A DNA stretch of 50,805 bases from Lachnospiraceae bacterium (GCA_902363675.1 CABJAV010000020.1:1-50805), one strand, 5' to 3'. Counted from the stretch's first letter, positions 34,715-44,482 are shown. Numbers and translations: made by a program. The notes: generated from the letters alone by a model not told the origin.

Positions 34715-37246
34715 TTATTTTACAAGATATGTGAAGAATATATTTCCTGCATCAGAAAACCATTTATTAGCTTCGTCAAAACTCTTTGATTTTGTAGAAT
34801 GTGTTTCCGGATCATAATAATAAATATGACTTGCCGAATAACCGGTTACAAGAACCGCACTCTTGTTGCCTGTCATAGCAAATACCGGACTTCCTTCACT
34901 CACATAAAATATAATTTCATCCACGCTGCAGCCAGACACATCCAACACAACCGCATCCTTTATTTCATCTTCTATTACCTGTTTTGGTGTTGCACCAGCA
35001 TCTATCAGTGTTTTCACGCTGACATCATCTCCATGATACGCGAGCATTGCACTCACTGCCTGCACCACAGAAGAAGAATTTTTATCCGTGTCATTTACCT
35101 TTATATTTGCAAATGCATTCCGTGCAGATTTACGGGCACGCATCCATATATACTGCTGCTGACTGTCCACAACCACGCCAAGATTTTCATTCGCACAGAC
35201 AATTGCATCTGAGATATTGTCCGTAGCAAGTACCACATCTCCTTTTTCATATACATAAAAACGTTCCACCTTATCTTTTGTCTCCAGCGCAAGTGTTCTA
35301 GGCTTCTCTAACAATACTGACTTCGAAGTGATCATTTTAATACTTGAAGCTTTCAGCGTCGCTTTCATTACCAGCTGATACTGTGTCTGTTTAATATCCG
35401 TAACTGTCTGTCCGACGGAAACTTTTGTTTCTGTATCCGCCGCACGGTTCATGATGGAATCCACACTGCCACTTATATAATGTCCACCGGTTTTTTTCAT
35501 AAGCTGAATCGTAATTGTGTAATCCTGTACACTGACCGATTCCACTTTCCCGGATTTTGGTTTATATTTCTTTACAATATCATGACTATCCTGCGATGTA
35601 GACATAATTTTCAAATAATCCATCGGAAATACGGTGTTGCCGGCCGCACCTACAACTACATTATCTTTCTTTGCCGCACCATAGATAAAATCATTATTGA
35701 TAAATCCCAATGGTCGCAAATACAAATTATCGCTTTCTTTGATATCGTACACCGACTCATCCTGTAAATTCATCAAATGGATTGTTGTGCTTGAATATTC
35801 GTTGTCAGCTTCTACCCATGCAAGATACTGATTGGATTGTGAAGTCTGATAACAACTTTCTTTCAGACCATCCACAATGACTTTTTCCTTTAATGTTGTC
35901 AGATTAATACGGTACAATTTTTCATCTATAAACAAATACAAATTGCCTTTGTCATTGACATACATCAACTGTCCCATTTCTGCTTTGAGAATTTCATAAG
36001 ACTGTGTGGATGGAATAAATACTTCTTCCTCCATGGTCTGTACCAAGCCATCATAGTGATATACAGCTGTACCGACCTGTCCCTCGTGATCACCTCTGTT
36101 CATATATCCATAAACCACAAAGTCCACACTTCCGGCCTCATCCACGCGCACAATTTTAATATCATGCGGTCCCCAGTCATCCCGGATATCTGTTCCCTCT
36201 GTATCCCGGAAGCTGAATACCTGCACGATCTTTTTATTGATACGGTCAAAACACCACAATTCGCCCTCCTGAACGAAAGCAACCACAGTGCCTGTCTCAT
36301 TCATAGCATATTCAATCTGTCCGTCTCTTATTCCAAGCTGTATACTGTTTCCATCAGAAATAAAATTATTTTCCCCGCGGAAAATCTGATTGGTCGTGCG
36401 CTCAAAATTAAGGACATACATACGACTGCTTGTCATACGTAAACGGTAATATTCTTCCACATTATAATACTCTGTTTCGCCTTTTCCATTTACATAAGAT
36501 GCAACATAAGAAATCGTAATAACATTGTAGGAAGTATTGATTTCTTTAATGGATGCAACCGTATCTCCAATCTGTTTTGGTTTTAAGTCAGCCCATGTAA
36601 TCTGCTTTAAAGTACAGGTAAGGTCAACATAATGAAGTGTCGTCGCATCTCCGGTCGCTGCATCCATATACTTTGGAATAAAAGTGTCCGCATCGTCCCG
36701 GAATGTATAATCATGAAACTGTAATGCAAAATCAACGCATTCTTTGACATAACTGTCAATCGTCTGCATGAGTCTTGTATAATAATAAATTTCCTGACCT
36801 TCTGACTGTAGCGTTACAATCATCGTATATTCCTGATCTTCGTCCAGAATATTCTGAATCATAAGATTTGCCGTCACATTATTACCCGAGGTTTTATAAT
36901 CGGTTACATTGCTTTTTGCTACGAGTCTTTTCCCATCCATACTGCGAATTTCAAAACGCATGGCATCAATTTTCTTTCCATACGTAGCAACAATAATCGG
37001 AAGAACACGCGAATTATCAACCGGTGTAATGGAATCTCTCATCTGCGTCGCATCCATCTTGTCCACATAACCATGCAACTCATTAATCCGATTATCTCCC
37101 TGTTGAAAATATACCACCGGCAACGTTGCCTTTGCCATGGTCGTTGTCATATCGCGGTTATCTTTATTTGTTGTAATACTAAATAGAATTATCGCCACGA
37201 AAAAAAGTGCCATCAGCACAATTGGTTTTATAACTTTCTTATTCAT
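34715..37246 (-). CDS. Large membrane-anchored surface protein with degenerate C39-like domain
   Basis: 843 residues from ATG 37246; a frame to 37360 runs through the palindrome and is rejected. One N-terminal membrane segment (about 6–26) anchors a long extracellular part. The middle (about 300–640) is beta-rich, with repeats of the type GELWCFDRINKKIVQVF and KGNLYLFIDEKLYRINL, suggesting a beta-propeller-like fold. The C-terminal 130 residues look like a peptidase C39-like domain (AVSAMLAYHGDDVSVKTLI … VLVTGYSASHIYYYDPE). The catalytic Cys position reads Ser/Val and the His before the VTGY strand is replaced by Ser, so it should be inactive. I do not know its role; cell-wall binding or assembly is a guess. 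Confidence 0.7.
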   Translation of the reverse strand: MNKKVIKPIVLMALFFVAIILFSITTNKDNRDMTTTMAKATLPVVYFQQGDNRINELHGYVDKMDATQMRDSITPVDNSRVLPIIVATYGKKIDAMRFEIRSMDGKRLVAKSNVTDYKTSGNNVTANLMIQNILDEDQEYTMIVTLQSEGQEIYYYTRLMQTIDSYVKECVDFALQFHDYTFRDDADTFIPKYMDAATGDATTLHYVDLTCTLKQITWADLKPKQIGDTVASIKEINTSYNVITISYVASYVNGKGETEYYNVEEYYRLRMTSSRMYVLNFERTTNQIFRGENNFISDGNSIQLGIRDGQIEYAMNETGTVVAFVQEGELWCFDRINKKIVQVFSFRDTEGTDIRDDWGPHDIKIVRVDEAGSVDFVVYGYMNRGDHEGQVGTAVYHYDGLVQTMEEEVFIPSTQSYEILKAEMGQLMYVNDKGNLYLFIDEKLYRINLTTLKEKVIVDGLKESCYQTSQSNQYLAWVEADNEYSSTTIHLMNLQDESVYDIKESDNLYLRPLGFINNDFIYGAAKKDNVVVGAAGNTVFPMDYLKIMSTSQDSHDIVKKYKPKSGKVESVSVQDYTITIQLMKKTGGHYISGSVDSIMNRAADTETKVSVGQTVTDIKQTQYQLVMKATLKASSIKMITSKSVLLEKPRTLALETKDKVERFYVYEKGDVVLATDNISDAIVCANENLGVVVDSQQQYIWMRARKSARNAFANIKVNDTDKNSSSVVQAVSAMLAYHGDDVSVKTLIDAGATPKQVIEDEIKDAVVLDVSGCSVDEIIFYVSEGSPVFAMTGNKSAVLVTGYSASHIYYYDPETHSTKSKSFDEANKWFSDAGNIFFTYLVK

Positions 37247-37260
37247 TGCTCTTTCCTTTA

Positions 37261-37284
37261 CAGTGCAAGGCATGCCTTGCACTG
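37261..37284. repeat. Perfect 24-bp palindrome in the leader of the 843-residue protein gene
   Basis: CAGTGCAAGGCA followed by its exact complement, with no loop, 14 nt upstream of the ATG at 37246 and just before the ribosome site. It could be an operator or an RNA hairpin blocking translation. There is no T tract in either direction. Confidence 0.7.
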
Positions 37285-37301
37285 TTTCTATTGTATTTGT
37301 G

Positions 37302-37778
37302 TTACCACCAGCGTCTGCAACGGCGATGATGGCAGCGTCTACGGTACAATTCGGTCCCAAACAGCACTCCTACCATGCTGCAAAGCCAGTCGTCTCTGCA
37401 ATCCCTCTGCGGAGGTCTGCGCTGCTGTCCCGCAAGCGCCATCGGTACCATTTCAAAATAAGATGGTACTGCCTGATCCGGTTCTTTCTGCTGTTCCAGC
37501 AATTTCTGATACAATCGGTCAATTTCCATCTGGATCATCATCCGGTCCGGTTCCTCGTCATAAATTCTGCTTCCCTCATAGGCAAGTTCATCCAGCCGTT
37601 CTTCCACAAGTTTCATGATGTCTTTTGTCTTTTCCGGATAATAATTTTTCATTCGTTCGATATCCTTTTCATATTCCATTTCCGTCAGATACATGTTCTG
37701 CATGGGATAGGTCATATAAAACGGAATTTTTGGATATAAATCGACGCTATAATCCACAGGTACACTCCAACTTTTCAT
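37302..37778 (-). CDS. Conserved Lachnospiraceae-type protein with Arg/Cys/His-rich tail
   Basis: About 158 residues. The first two-thirds is acidic and Tyr/Met-rich with helical segments (MEYEKDIERMKNYYPEKTKDIMKLVEERLDELAYEGSRIYDEEPDRMMI). The end is a hydrophobic stretch (WLCSMVGVLFGTELYRRR) followed by a basic tail, RRRCHHRRCRRWW. The combination recurs in Lachnospiraceae proteins I have seen, without known function. No Shine–Dalgarno is visible before ATG 37778. It lies between the SH3 protein and the large surface protein, same strand. Confidence 0.65.
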   Translation of the reverse strand: MKSWSVPVDYSVDLYPKIPFYMTYPMQNMYLTEMEYEKDIERMKNYYPEKTKDIMKLVEERLDELAYEGSRIYDEEPDRMMIQMEIDRLYQKLLEQQKEPDQAVPSYFEMVPMALAGQQRRPPQRDCRDDWLCSMVGVLFGTELYRRRCHHRRCRRWW

Positions 37779-37820
37779 CAATATAGCATATGCTGCTACA
37801 TCCCCTGCGGTTCCTTTCTG

Positions 37821-38255
37821 CTATTCCATCGGAATATCTTCCGGCTCATCGCCAGTCACAAATTCAGAACTTACATATCCTTCGTTTCCATTATAAGAAA
37901 CTTTCAGCCAATCGCCTTCATCACTTAATACTTCCAGCTGAGCCTGAGCATCTAATACAACAACAATCTGGCAGTCTGTGTTTGGTTCACTTCGCAGATT
38001 TACGCCAGTGGTTGTCCATACATAAGTGACATCATTTTCCGTTCCCTGTGCATCATCAGAAACCGGCGGAAGTTCCGGATCCAAAGTTTCCGGCTCCATA
38101 CTTTCTGTCTGCTGTGTCTGTGTATCCGCTTTGCTGCCCCCGCGATGACTGTTGATCAGCGACACTACCCCGATAATAATAGCAATCAGTGCAATGCACA
38201 TGGCTGCAAAGATAATTCTTGCAATAATAACATCTTTTCTATGACTTTTCTTCAT
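37821..38255 (-). CDS. Membrane-anchored SH3-domain protein
   Basis: 144 residues: a basic start, one membrane segment (about 12–35), an acidic Pro/Glu/Thr linker (about 40–75), then a bacterial SH3 domain (about 77–133; TGVNLRSEPNTDCQIVVVL … WLKVSYNGNEGYVSSEFV). Such domains bind peptidoglycan or peptides outside the membrane. GGAG precedes ATG 38255. It is probably co-transcribed with the two genes downstream. Confidence 0.85.
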   Translation of the reverse strand: MKKSHRKDVIIARIIFAAMCIALIAIIIGVVSLINSHRGGSKADTQTQQTESMEPETLDPELPPVSDDAQGTENDVTYVWTTTGVNLRSEPNTDCQIVVVLDAQAQLEVLSDEGDWLKVSYNGNEGYVSSEFVTGDEPEDIPME

Positions 38256-38280
38256 ATGTTCTTCTCCTTTCGTTTGAGCT

Positions 38281-39126
38281 TCATCCCCTGCAGATTATTT
38301 TTGTCTTCTGCGGATCTACTTTGTCTTTTTCCAAAATAAGCTCACCAATATGATCTGCCGTAATCGTTCCCCCTGACGGATTCATCACACTGTCAATATT
38401 GTTTGTAATTTCAGCATCAACAGTAGAAAACTCAAAAGCAAGTGTCGTATTAATCAACTTGCAGTTTTTCATTACAAGGTTGTCAATATAACACATTCCC
38501 TGCAAACTTTCAATGGTACAGTTTACCAGTGTCAGGTTTTTTGCATTCCATCCCAGATATTCTCCAGATATAAACGAATCATATACAGTCACATGATCCG
38601 TATTCCAAAAGGCATCCTTTGAAAGCATTCGTGCATTGTGAATTTCCATATTGCAGACCCCATCAAATGAATAATTGCCTACTAATTCAAAATGATCCAG
38701 TTTCATATTTTTACAGTTCATTGCAAAATAATCACCTTTTGCCACAACATGATCTAATTCCACATTGCTACAGTTCCATAATGTTTCCTGCGCATCCGGG
38801 AAATTCACATTGATAAGTTTTACTCCGTCGCACCGTCTAAAATTCTTTGGAGCTTCGATAATCGTGTCCTTCACTTCAATATCATTTGTATACCATACCC
38901 CGGCTCTGGCCATATCAAACCAGGTGCATTTTTCTGCACGTACATGATTACAGTACCAAAGCGGATATTTCCACCGAAACAGACAGTCACGTAATTCTAT
39001 ATTCTCGCTTTCTTTCAGCGGCGACTCTCCATCGGTAAATACACTATCATATATCGCAAGATCTTTTGACATAAAAAGCGCTCTCTCTCCAGTCAAATAC
39101 TCCTGCTGAATCACCTTTTTTTTCAT
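38281..39126 (-). CDS. DUF3737 family beta-helix protein
   Basis: 281 residues with a repeating pattern of short strands (NCSNVELDHVV, NCKNMKLDHFEL, NAKNLTLVNCTI, DNLVMKNCKLI), typical of a right-handed parallel beta-helix; this matches the DUF3737 family. No signal peptide. The beginning MKKKVIQQEYLTGERALF is the family start. Function unknown; such helices often bind or modify carbohydrates. It has its own promoter at 39209–39237 and a small leader hairpin (39167–39183). Confidence 0.85.
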   Translation of the reverse strand: MKKKVIQQEYLTGERALFMSKDLAIYDSVFTDGESPLKESENIELRDCLFRWKYPLWYCNHVRAEKCTWFDMARAGVWYTNDIEVKDTIIEAPKNFRRCDGVKLINVNFPDAQETLWNCSNVELDHVVAKGDYFAMNCKNMKLDHFELVGNYSFDGVCNMEIHNARMLSKDAFWNTDHVTVYDSFISGEYLGWNAKNLTLVNCTIESLQGMCYIDNLVMKNCKLINTTLAFEFSTVDAEITNNIDSVMNPSGGTITADHIGELILEKDKVDPQKTKIICRG

Positions 39127-39208
39127 TTCTTAATCCTCTTTTCTTTTGAACATCAGTGCATGCAAAATTTGCTTTCAGCAAATGGGCTCTCGAACTTTAT
39201 TCTCTCCT

Positions 39209-39237
39209 ATTCTAACACGTTATTTCTTTAATAACAA
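39209..39237 (-). promoter_or_regulatory. Promoter of the DUF3737 gene
   Basis: TTGTTA (39232–39237), a 17-nt spacer, TAGAAT (39209–39214). The transcript leader contains a small stem ATTTGC/GCAAAT at 39167–39183. The -35 lies just before the end of the deacetylase gene. Confidence 0.6.
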
Positions 39238-39246
39238 ATACTGTTT

Positions 39247-39954
39247 CTATTCCAGCATCAATTCTTCCACCGTCACAAATTCATATCCCTGCTTCTGCAG
39301 GGTATCAATAATAGTAAAAGCTGCACATACCGAAGATTCCGATGCATCGTGGAGCAAAATAATACTACCATCCGGACATTTTTGCAATACTCTTTGTACA
39401 ACAGTATCTGCATCTTTTGTCGCCCAATCTAACGGATCAATATCCCACAGCACCTCGATCATCGGTAATTCCTGATCCAGTTCTTTTTTCCAGCATCCAT
39501 AAGGCGGTCGGATATAACCGGTATATTCGCCCGTCACATCGTAAATTGCCTGCCTGGTTTTTTCAACCTGTTCAAGTGCTGCAGCATCTCCGATCTGTCC
39601 AAAATTTACATGCTGATACGAATGCACCCCAATCAGGTGTCCATCATCATAAGCTGCTTTTAGAATATCCGGATAACGTTCCACTTCTTCACCCAATACA
39701 AAAAACGTGGCTTTTACACCACGTTTCTTTAGTCCCTCCAGTAATTTCATTGTATATTCCGGATTTGGACCATCATCAAATGTAATCGCAATCTGCTTTT
39801 TTCCTTCCTCTGCCGCTGTCGACAAAGTTTCTGTCATCTGATCTTTTCCATGAAAAAAATTCATGGCCATTCCAAAAAGCCATCCCAGCATAAATGCCAG
39901 AAGTACGAACAATATTTTACATCCAATGCGCTTTACCAGATTTTTATACTTCAT
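39247..39954 (-). CDS. Polysaccharide deacetylase family protein (membrane-anchored)
   Basis: 235 residues: one N-terminal membrane segment (about 10–30), then a NodB domain (about 50–230). The metal and catalytic motifs are intact: TFDDGPNP (about 57–64), HSYQHVNF (about 111–118) and RPPYGCW (about 148–154), and a late LLHDAS near 203. Expected substrate: N-acetylglucosamine residues of peptidoglycan or another wall polymer, deacetylated outside the membrane to resist lysozyme. The substrate is not provable from sequence. Confidence 0.9.
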   Translation of the reverse strand: MKYKNLVKRIGCKILFVLLAFMLGWLFGMAMNFFHGKDQMTETLSTAAEEGKKQIAITFDDGPNPEYTMKLLEGLKKRGVKATFFVLGEEVERYPDILKAAYDDGHLIGVHSYQHVNFGQIGDAAALEQVEKTRQAIYDVTGEYTGYIRPPYGCWKKELDQELPMIEVLWDIDPLDWATKDADTVVQRVLQKCPDGSIILLHDASESSVCAAFTIIDTLQKQGYEFVTVEELMLE

Positions 39955-40095
39955 ACATCACTACACACGCTTTCAATATCTCTATATACTATGCGTCCGT
40001 GTAAATGATTACCACTGAATATTGGGGATCCTCTTTGTCAAGCTATTTCCCAGGTTATGGCACACTTGCTAAAGCTCCTCAATTCATTTATTTTA

Positions 40096-42285
40096 TCATT
40101 CTGCAATCAGGTGATATAACTTGCTCTGTGCATCTCCCCACAGATTTTCCACCTGAAGGCCAGCGTTCATCAAAAGATCTCCTCCATACACATGGTCTGT
40201 TCCTTCGATACGGTAATTCATCTTTGGATCAAGTCCCTGCAGACGAATGCATCGGCTGTGATAATTCGGTCTTCCAATTACCTGCACAAAGGTAACTAAT
40301 ATATCTTTTTTATCTTTTGCTGCCACAAGATAGCAGTCAAATTCGTGATTCTCGCGATATGAAGCAATCCGATAATAATCGCCTTCGCGCACAAGATCGT
40401 TGTATTTATGATACATCTGTACCTGCTGTGGAATCATTTCCTGATCTTTCTCCGGAATCTTTGTAATATCCAGCTCATATCCAAATGTACCTGTTAATGC
40501 GACATTTCCTCTTGTCTCAAACGGTGTATTTCTTCCAACCGTATGATTCGGACATACCGAAATATGCGCTCCCATTGCAGAAAGCGGGTACATCAGAGCG
40601 GTACCTTCCTGAATTTTCAAACGTTCCACTGCATCTGTATCATCCGAGCACCAGATCTGTGGACTATAGTATAACATACCAGGATCAAAACGTGCACCAC
40701 CACCGGAACAATTTTCAAGTAATAAATCCGGGAACTCCGTAATCAGACGTTCCTGCAACTCATAAACGCCAAGAACATATCTGTGATACAGCTCTCCCTG
40801 ACGGTCTGCCGGGAGTTCATAACTTCCCATATCCGATAACTGACGGTTCATATCCCATTTTACATACTCAATATTTGCACTATGTAAAATATTGGAAATC
40901 ATATCATATACATAGTCCCGCACTTCCTTGCGGCTTAAGTCTAACACATACTGATTGCGCGATAAGGTAGCTGTACGTCCCGGTACCGCAATCGCCCAGT
41001 CCGGATGCTGCTCGTATAATTTTGAATCCGGAGAAATCATTTCCGGCTCCATCCAGATTCCAAACTTAAGGCCAAGCTTATTTACCTCATCTACAAGATA
41101 TTTTAATCCGCCTGTAATCTTTTCTTCATTGACAAACCAGTCTCCAAGGCTTGTAGAATCATCATTACGATGGCCAAACCATCCATCATCCATAACAAGC
41201 ATCTCTATGCCAAGTTCCGAAGCTCTCTTTGCAATAGAGAGAAGTTTTTCTGTATTAAAATCAAAATAAGTTGCTTCCCAGTTGTTAATCAAAATTGGGC
41301 GTTTTATATGTGTGTACTTACTGCGAATCATATGATCACGATAAAAATCATGCAGATTACGTGTCATATTGCCCATACCTTCCGACGAGAAAGTCAGAAC
41401 AACTTCCGGAGCAGTAAAACATTGTCCCTGCTTAAGTTTCCAGCAAAAATCTTCTGCATTGATTCCCATCGTTACACGGATTGATTCAAACTGGCTTTTT
41501 TCAATCTGCGCCTGAAAATTTCCAGAATAAACAAAGTGCATTGCATATACATCGCCCTGTGTCTGTGTCGTATCCGGATCCATCCATGCAATAAACGGAT
41601 GTTCCTGATGTGAAGACTCTCCACGGACAGAACCTACGCTCTGCTTTCCATAACCAAGCTTTTTGCGTTCAATCTGACGTTCTCTCGCCCATGAGCCATG
41701 CAATGTCAACCATTCATAATCACGATCATCCATATCGACACATGCTGAATATACTTTCGTCAGATATATCGGATCTGCGCTATGATTAATCACACGAACA
41801 CTTCGCGTAATAATATCTTCTTTTTCAAAGACGGAGTATAACAGTTCAACTTCAAGATCTAAGATTGAATCCTTGCAGGTAAGTACCAGTGTCTGGCAAG
41901 CTTCATTGCCTGCAAATGAGGACGGAAGTCCCTCTAACGCCGGCTTTTCATCAAGAATCTTGTAGCTTTCATATTGCAAGCCAACCACCGAATGTCCTGC
42001 TTTCGTTTTCACGCGAATACAGCCCTCTCGATAATCTCCTGCCCCATGTCCCGGATACTCCATTGGAAACGTATCCAGGAATGAACACCGTTCTCTGTTG
42101 TTAATCGATGGCACAAGTGGATTTTCCATTGTGCGCATCAGATATGTAGCATCCTGCATACGAATTTTGGCACCATAATAAATATGTCCAACAAACTGCT
42201 CCTCGTCAACAATTCCAATCATGTAGCTTGTATTTGCAGTATCCAGTTTAAATATTTTAAGTTGCTCATTGTATGTTATCGCCAT
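40096..42285 (-). CDS. Alpha-galactosidase, glycoside hydrolase family 36
   Basis: 729 residues, cytoplasmic (no signal peptide). An N-terminal beta-sandwich (about 1–310) leads to the TIM barrel with NWEATYFDFN, MLVMDDGWFGHRNDD and the nucleophile in YVKWDMNRQ (about 468–476), then NCSGGGARFDPGML, the acid/base region WCSDDTDAVERL (about 539–550), and a C-terminal beta domain. It hydrolyses alpha-galactosides such as raffinose or melibiose after uptake. The decayed sugar-locus tails at 44268–44625 suggest it was once part of a larger cluster. The 141-nt gap below it (39955–40095) shows no terminator. Confidence 0.95.
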   Translation of the reverse strand: MAITYNEQLKIFKLDTANTSYMIGIVDEEQFVGHIYYGAKIRMQDATYLMRTMENPLVPSINNRERCSFLDTFPMEYPGHGAGDYREGCIRVKTKAGHSVVGLQYESYKILDEKPALEGLPSSFAGNEACQTLVLTCKDSILDLEVELLYSVFEKEDIITRSVRVINHSADPIYLTKVYSACVDMDDRDYEWLTLHGSWARERQIERKKLGYGKQSVGSVRGESSHQEHPFIAWMDPDTTQTQGDVYAMHFVYSGNFQAQIEKSQFESIRVTMGINAEDFCWKLKQGQCFTAPEVVLTFSSEGMGNMTRNLHDFYRDHMIRSKYTHIKRPILINNWEATYFDFNTEKLLSIAKRASELGIEMLVMDDGWFGHRNDDSTSLGDWFVNEEKITGGLKYLVDEVNKLGLKFGIWMEPEMISPDSKLYEQHPDWAIAVPGRTATLSRNQYVLDLSRKEVRDYVYDMISNILHSANIEYVKWDMNRQLSDMGSYELPADRQGELYHRYVLGVYELQERLITEFPDLLLENCSGGGARFDPGMLYYSPQIWCSDDTDAVERLKIQEGTALMYPLSAMGAHISVCPNHTVGRNTPFETRGNVALTGTFGYELDITKIPEKDQEMIPQQVQMYHKYNDLVREGDYYRIASYRENHEFDCYLVAAKDKKDILVTFVQVIGRPNYHSRCIRLQGLDPKMNYRIEGTDHVYGGDLLMNAGLQVENLWGDAQSKLYHLIAE

Positions 42286-42311
42286 TGTAAACTATTATCT
42301 CCTTAACTTCA

Positions 42312-43046
42312 CTATTTATTTTCTCCCAATATTTCAAGAACAAGTGCAGTAGCCAGATCACCGTCTTTTGCATTATCAGCAATTCCAACTACAACCTCGT
42401 CTTTGTACCATCCTGTTTTTTTTATCCACTTATTATTTTTCAGCCGAATGCCTACCGGGTATGTCTTCCCGCTGTCCAGCCCTTTAATATAGACCAGATC
42501 ATCCTTATATTTTTTCAAAACATCTGCCGGCAGATAATCATTTAAATCTGCCAGATATTCAAACTCTCCAAGGCTCTTAAAAAAATCTTCAGGAGCAAAA
42601 AATACATCAACAGAATTTGCCATAAGTTGGGTCTGTATCATTTGAATATTTGTCTGACTCGCAGAATCCTGTGCATCCACAGGCACACTAAGGTTTGCAC
42701 TGATGCTGATATCTACCTTATCCGGATTTACTCCATTGCGTTTCAAAAAATCTGCATAAAACGCCGAGTCATCTCCCGGACAATCGTCCTGTGTTGTATT
42801 TACTACATAAACAGATAACACATTTTCTTTTTTGCATGCAAAATGTACTACCAGACCAATTGCAACACTAATCAGTACAACTGCAACTACAATATTAATG
42901 CCATAATATTCTACAATGAACTCTGCTTTTTCTTTTCGATTCATTGTTTTTAACTTTTCCCTCGTTGTCCGCTTATCCTCCGGCTGATAGAACTCCGAAT
43001 CTTCCGGAAGTTTTGCGAAATCCGGTCGTACATTTTTATCCTGCAT
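42312..43046 (-). CDS. Membrane-anchored protein of unknown function
   Basis: 244 residues. A cytosolic acidic/basic head (about 1–48) precedes one membrane segment (about 52–73, VVAVVLISVAIGLVVHFA). The extracellular domain starts with VLSVYVVNTTQDD and contains NVNPDKVDISISA-like and QLMANSVDVFFAPEDFF segments; overall this is reminiscent of the lobes of solute-binding proteins, but short. ATG 43046 is chosen over 43055 because AGGAG is correctly spaced only for it. It lies 26 nt upstream of the alpha-galactosidase, so it is probably in one operon, but no sugar-binding role can be claimed. Confidence 0.65.
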   Translation of the reverse strand: MQDKNVRPDFAKLPEDSEFYQPEDKRTTREKLKTMNRKEKAEFIVEYYGINIVVAVVLISVAIGLVVHFACKKENVLSVYVVNTTQDDCPGDDSAFYADFLKRNGVNPDKVDISISANLSVPVDAQDSASQTNIQMIQTQLMANSVDVFFAPEDFFKSLGEFEYLADLNDYLPADVLKKYKDDLVYIKGLDSGKTYPVGIRLKNNKWIKKTGWYKDEVVVGIADNAKDGDLATALVLEILGENK

Positions 43047-43107
43047 ACAATACATCTCCTGTTATTCTATTTATTTTAGTTTTCTGCATATGCGAGCATT
43101 GCGTTTT

Positions 43108-44214
43108 TCAATGCTCCATTATTTTCTGCAATAGCGTATTCTTTTCTTTTTCGTCCATCGGAAGAATACATACTGCCACCTCTGCTGCAATGCGGCTGAT
43201 TCCATATTTCTTAATAAATGCAGCATCTTCTTCGCTCTCCTGCCCCAGACGGTAACGTCCAACGATTTGATTCAGGCCGGAAAATTCTTTGATCAGCACC
43301 GGCAGGCTGCATACTCTTTCCAAAAAGGAGTGCCCTGTCAGCTGCAATTCCCGATCCGCTGTTCCAATGATCTGCATGCAAAGGCGCAGCTCCCCGGTAA
43401 TATCCGACGCTTCCATCAAAACATCCGGGCGCTTTCTCAGGCAATCCATAAAATATTTCTTCGCCCCGGCAACATCTCTTTTTTCCAGATATATGGCTAT
43501 CTGCTCTTTCATTTCGCGCGTCTCTGCTTTCTCCCCGATCATTCCCACTTTGCACTCAAAGACGTGAAGCTGATTAACCGTTATCCACACCAGAAGGAGA
43601 AATTCCGAGATGAATCCAAATACTCTTCTGTGATATTCATCCGCATCTGTCTCAAGGTCAATCCGTTTCTGTACCTCAAAAAAGATAGTAAACAGCCAGC
43701 TGCAATAATCATCAAAATGTTTCTTTGATGTAACAAACATATTGCCAAAGTAAGTTTCCGGTCCATTTACCAGACGCACAAACGTATCATAGTACGCTGG
43801 ATATTTTTCTTTTATTACCTCACCAGTAACATCAAGCGCATGAATATTGTGATTTGCGGAAAACCCATAGTAATAGGAATTATTGAGATGCACACGCTTT
43901 GTTGTGATCAAGTCATATGACCGCAGTTTCTCTTCCAGTTCTCTTTTTGTAAAAATCTTTTCCTGTTCATTCAAAAGGAATCTCCGGTAATGACAGGTTC
44001 CCACATATTCCGTCTCATGATCGTTCTTCCAGATCCAGTACAGGCCTGTCAATTCACTGTAATAACAATTCAAAGCAGAAATATTCTCCCCGGTATTATC
44101 GCAAAGATACCCAAGGTCCTCTTTTTCTTCACTCCCTACCTGTAACGGAACATACAACGGGTCCGGCGGAACATTAAATTTTTTGTGCGTTAATGTGTAT
44201 ATTTTGATGTCCAC
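43108..44214 (-). CDS. DUF4422 domain protein (probable glycosyltransferase)
   Basis: 368 residues. The N-terminal about 245 match DUF4422, a family found in capsule and LPS clusters: the YTLTHKKFNVPPDPLYVPLQVG opening, NISALNCYYSELTGLYWIWKN (about 43–63), the hallmark GTCHYRRFL (about 72–80), and TSKKHFDDYCSWLF. The remaining 120 residues are helical and specific to this protein. It is likely a sugar transferase using a GT-A-like fold, by family context only. AAGGGGAG precedes the ATG. Confidence 0.82.
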   Translation of the reverse strand: MDIKIYTLTHKKFNVPPDPLYVPLQVGSEEKEDLGYLCDNTGENISALNCYYSELTGLYWIWKNDHETEYVGTCHYRRFLLNEQEKIFTKRELEEKLRSYDLITTKRVHLNNSYYYGFSANHNIHALDVTGEVIKEKYPAYYDTFVRLVNGPETYFGNMFVTSKKHFDDYCSWLFTIFFEVQKRIDLETDADEYHRRVFGFISEFLLLVWITVNQLHVFECKVGMIGEKAETREMKEQIAIYLEKRDVAGAKKYFMDCLRKRPDVLMEASDITGELRLCMQIIGTADRELQLTGHSFLERVCSLPVLIKEFSGLNQIVGRYRLGQESEEDAAFIKKYGISRIAAEVAVCILPMDEKEKNTLLQKIMEH

Positions 44215-44228
44215 TTATTTCTCCCCTT

Positions 44229-44259
44229 AAAAGGCATAAGCTTTGCACCTATGCCTTTT
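44229..44259. terminator. Hairpin terminator left from the lost sugar locus
   Basis: 10-bp stem AAAAGGCATA/TATGCCTTTT (44229–44238 and 44250–44259). On the minus strand it follows the decayed tail at 44268 and precedes the ribosome site of the DUF4422 gene, so it separates the two. Confidence 0.75.
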
Positions 44260-44267
44260 CTTCCTAA

Positions 44268-44418
44268 TTATTTACCGACCTCTGTGATAGCATCCTCAAG
44301 CTGTAACATCATATTTTTTCATATCACATCATCTCCATTAATCCAGATTATATTTAACGATATCCATCTGCGCTTTTCCGTCTGCATAAAATGAAACACT
44401 ATCCGCATTCACGTTTCA
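44268..44418 (-). pseudogene. C-terminal scraps of two lost genes
   Basis: Two short in-frame tails with stop codons. 44338–44412 reads VNADSVSFYADGKAQMDI and ends KYNLD, like the last strand of a glycoside hydrolase. 44268–44312 reads MMLQLEDAITEVGK, like the end of a binding protein or enzyme. Neither has a start or body. Each assignment is a guess from a few residues. Confidence 0.4.
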
Positions 44419-44482
44419 TTTATTTGTTAAATTATGCTAACATCATATAAGTATAAGGCTTTTGGCTTTTACATTTTATTTA

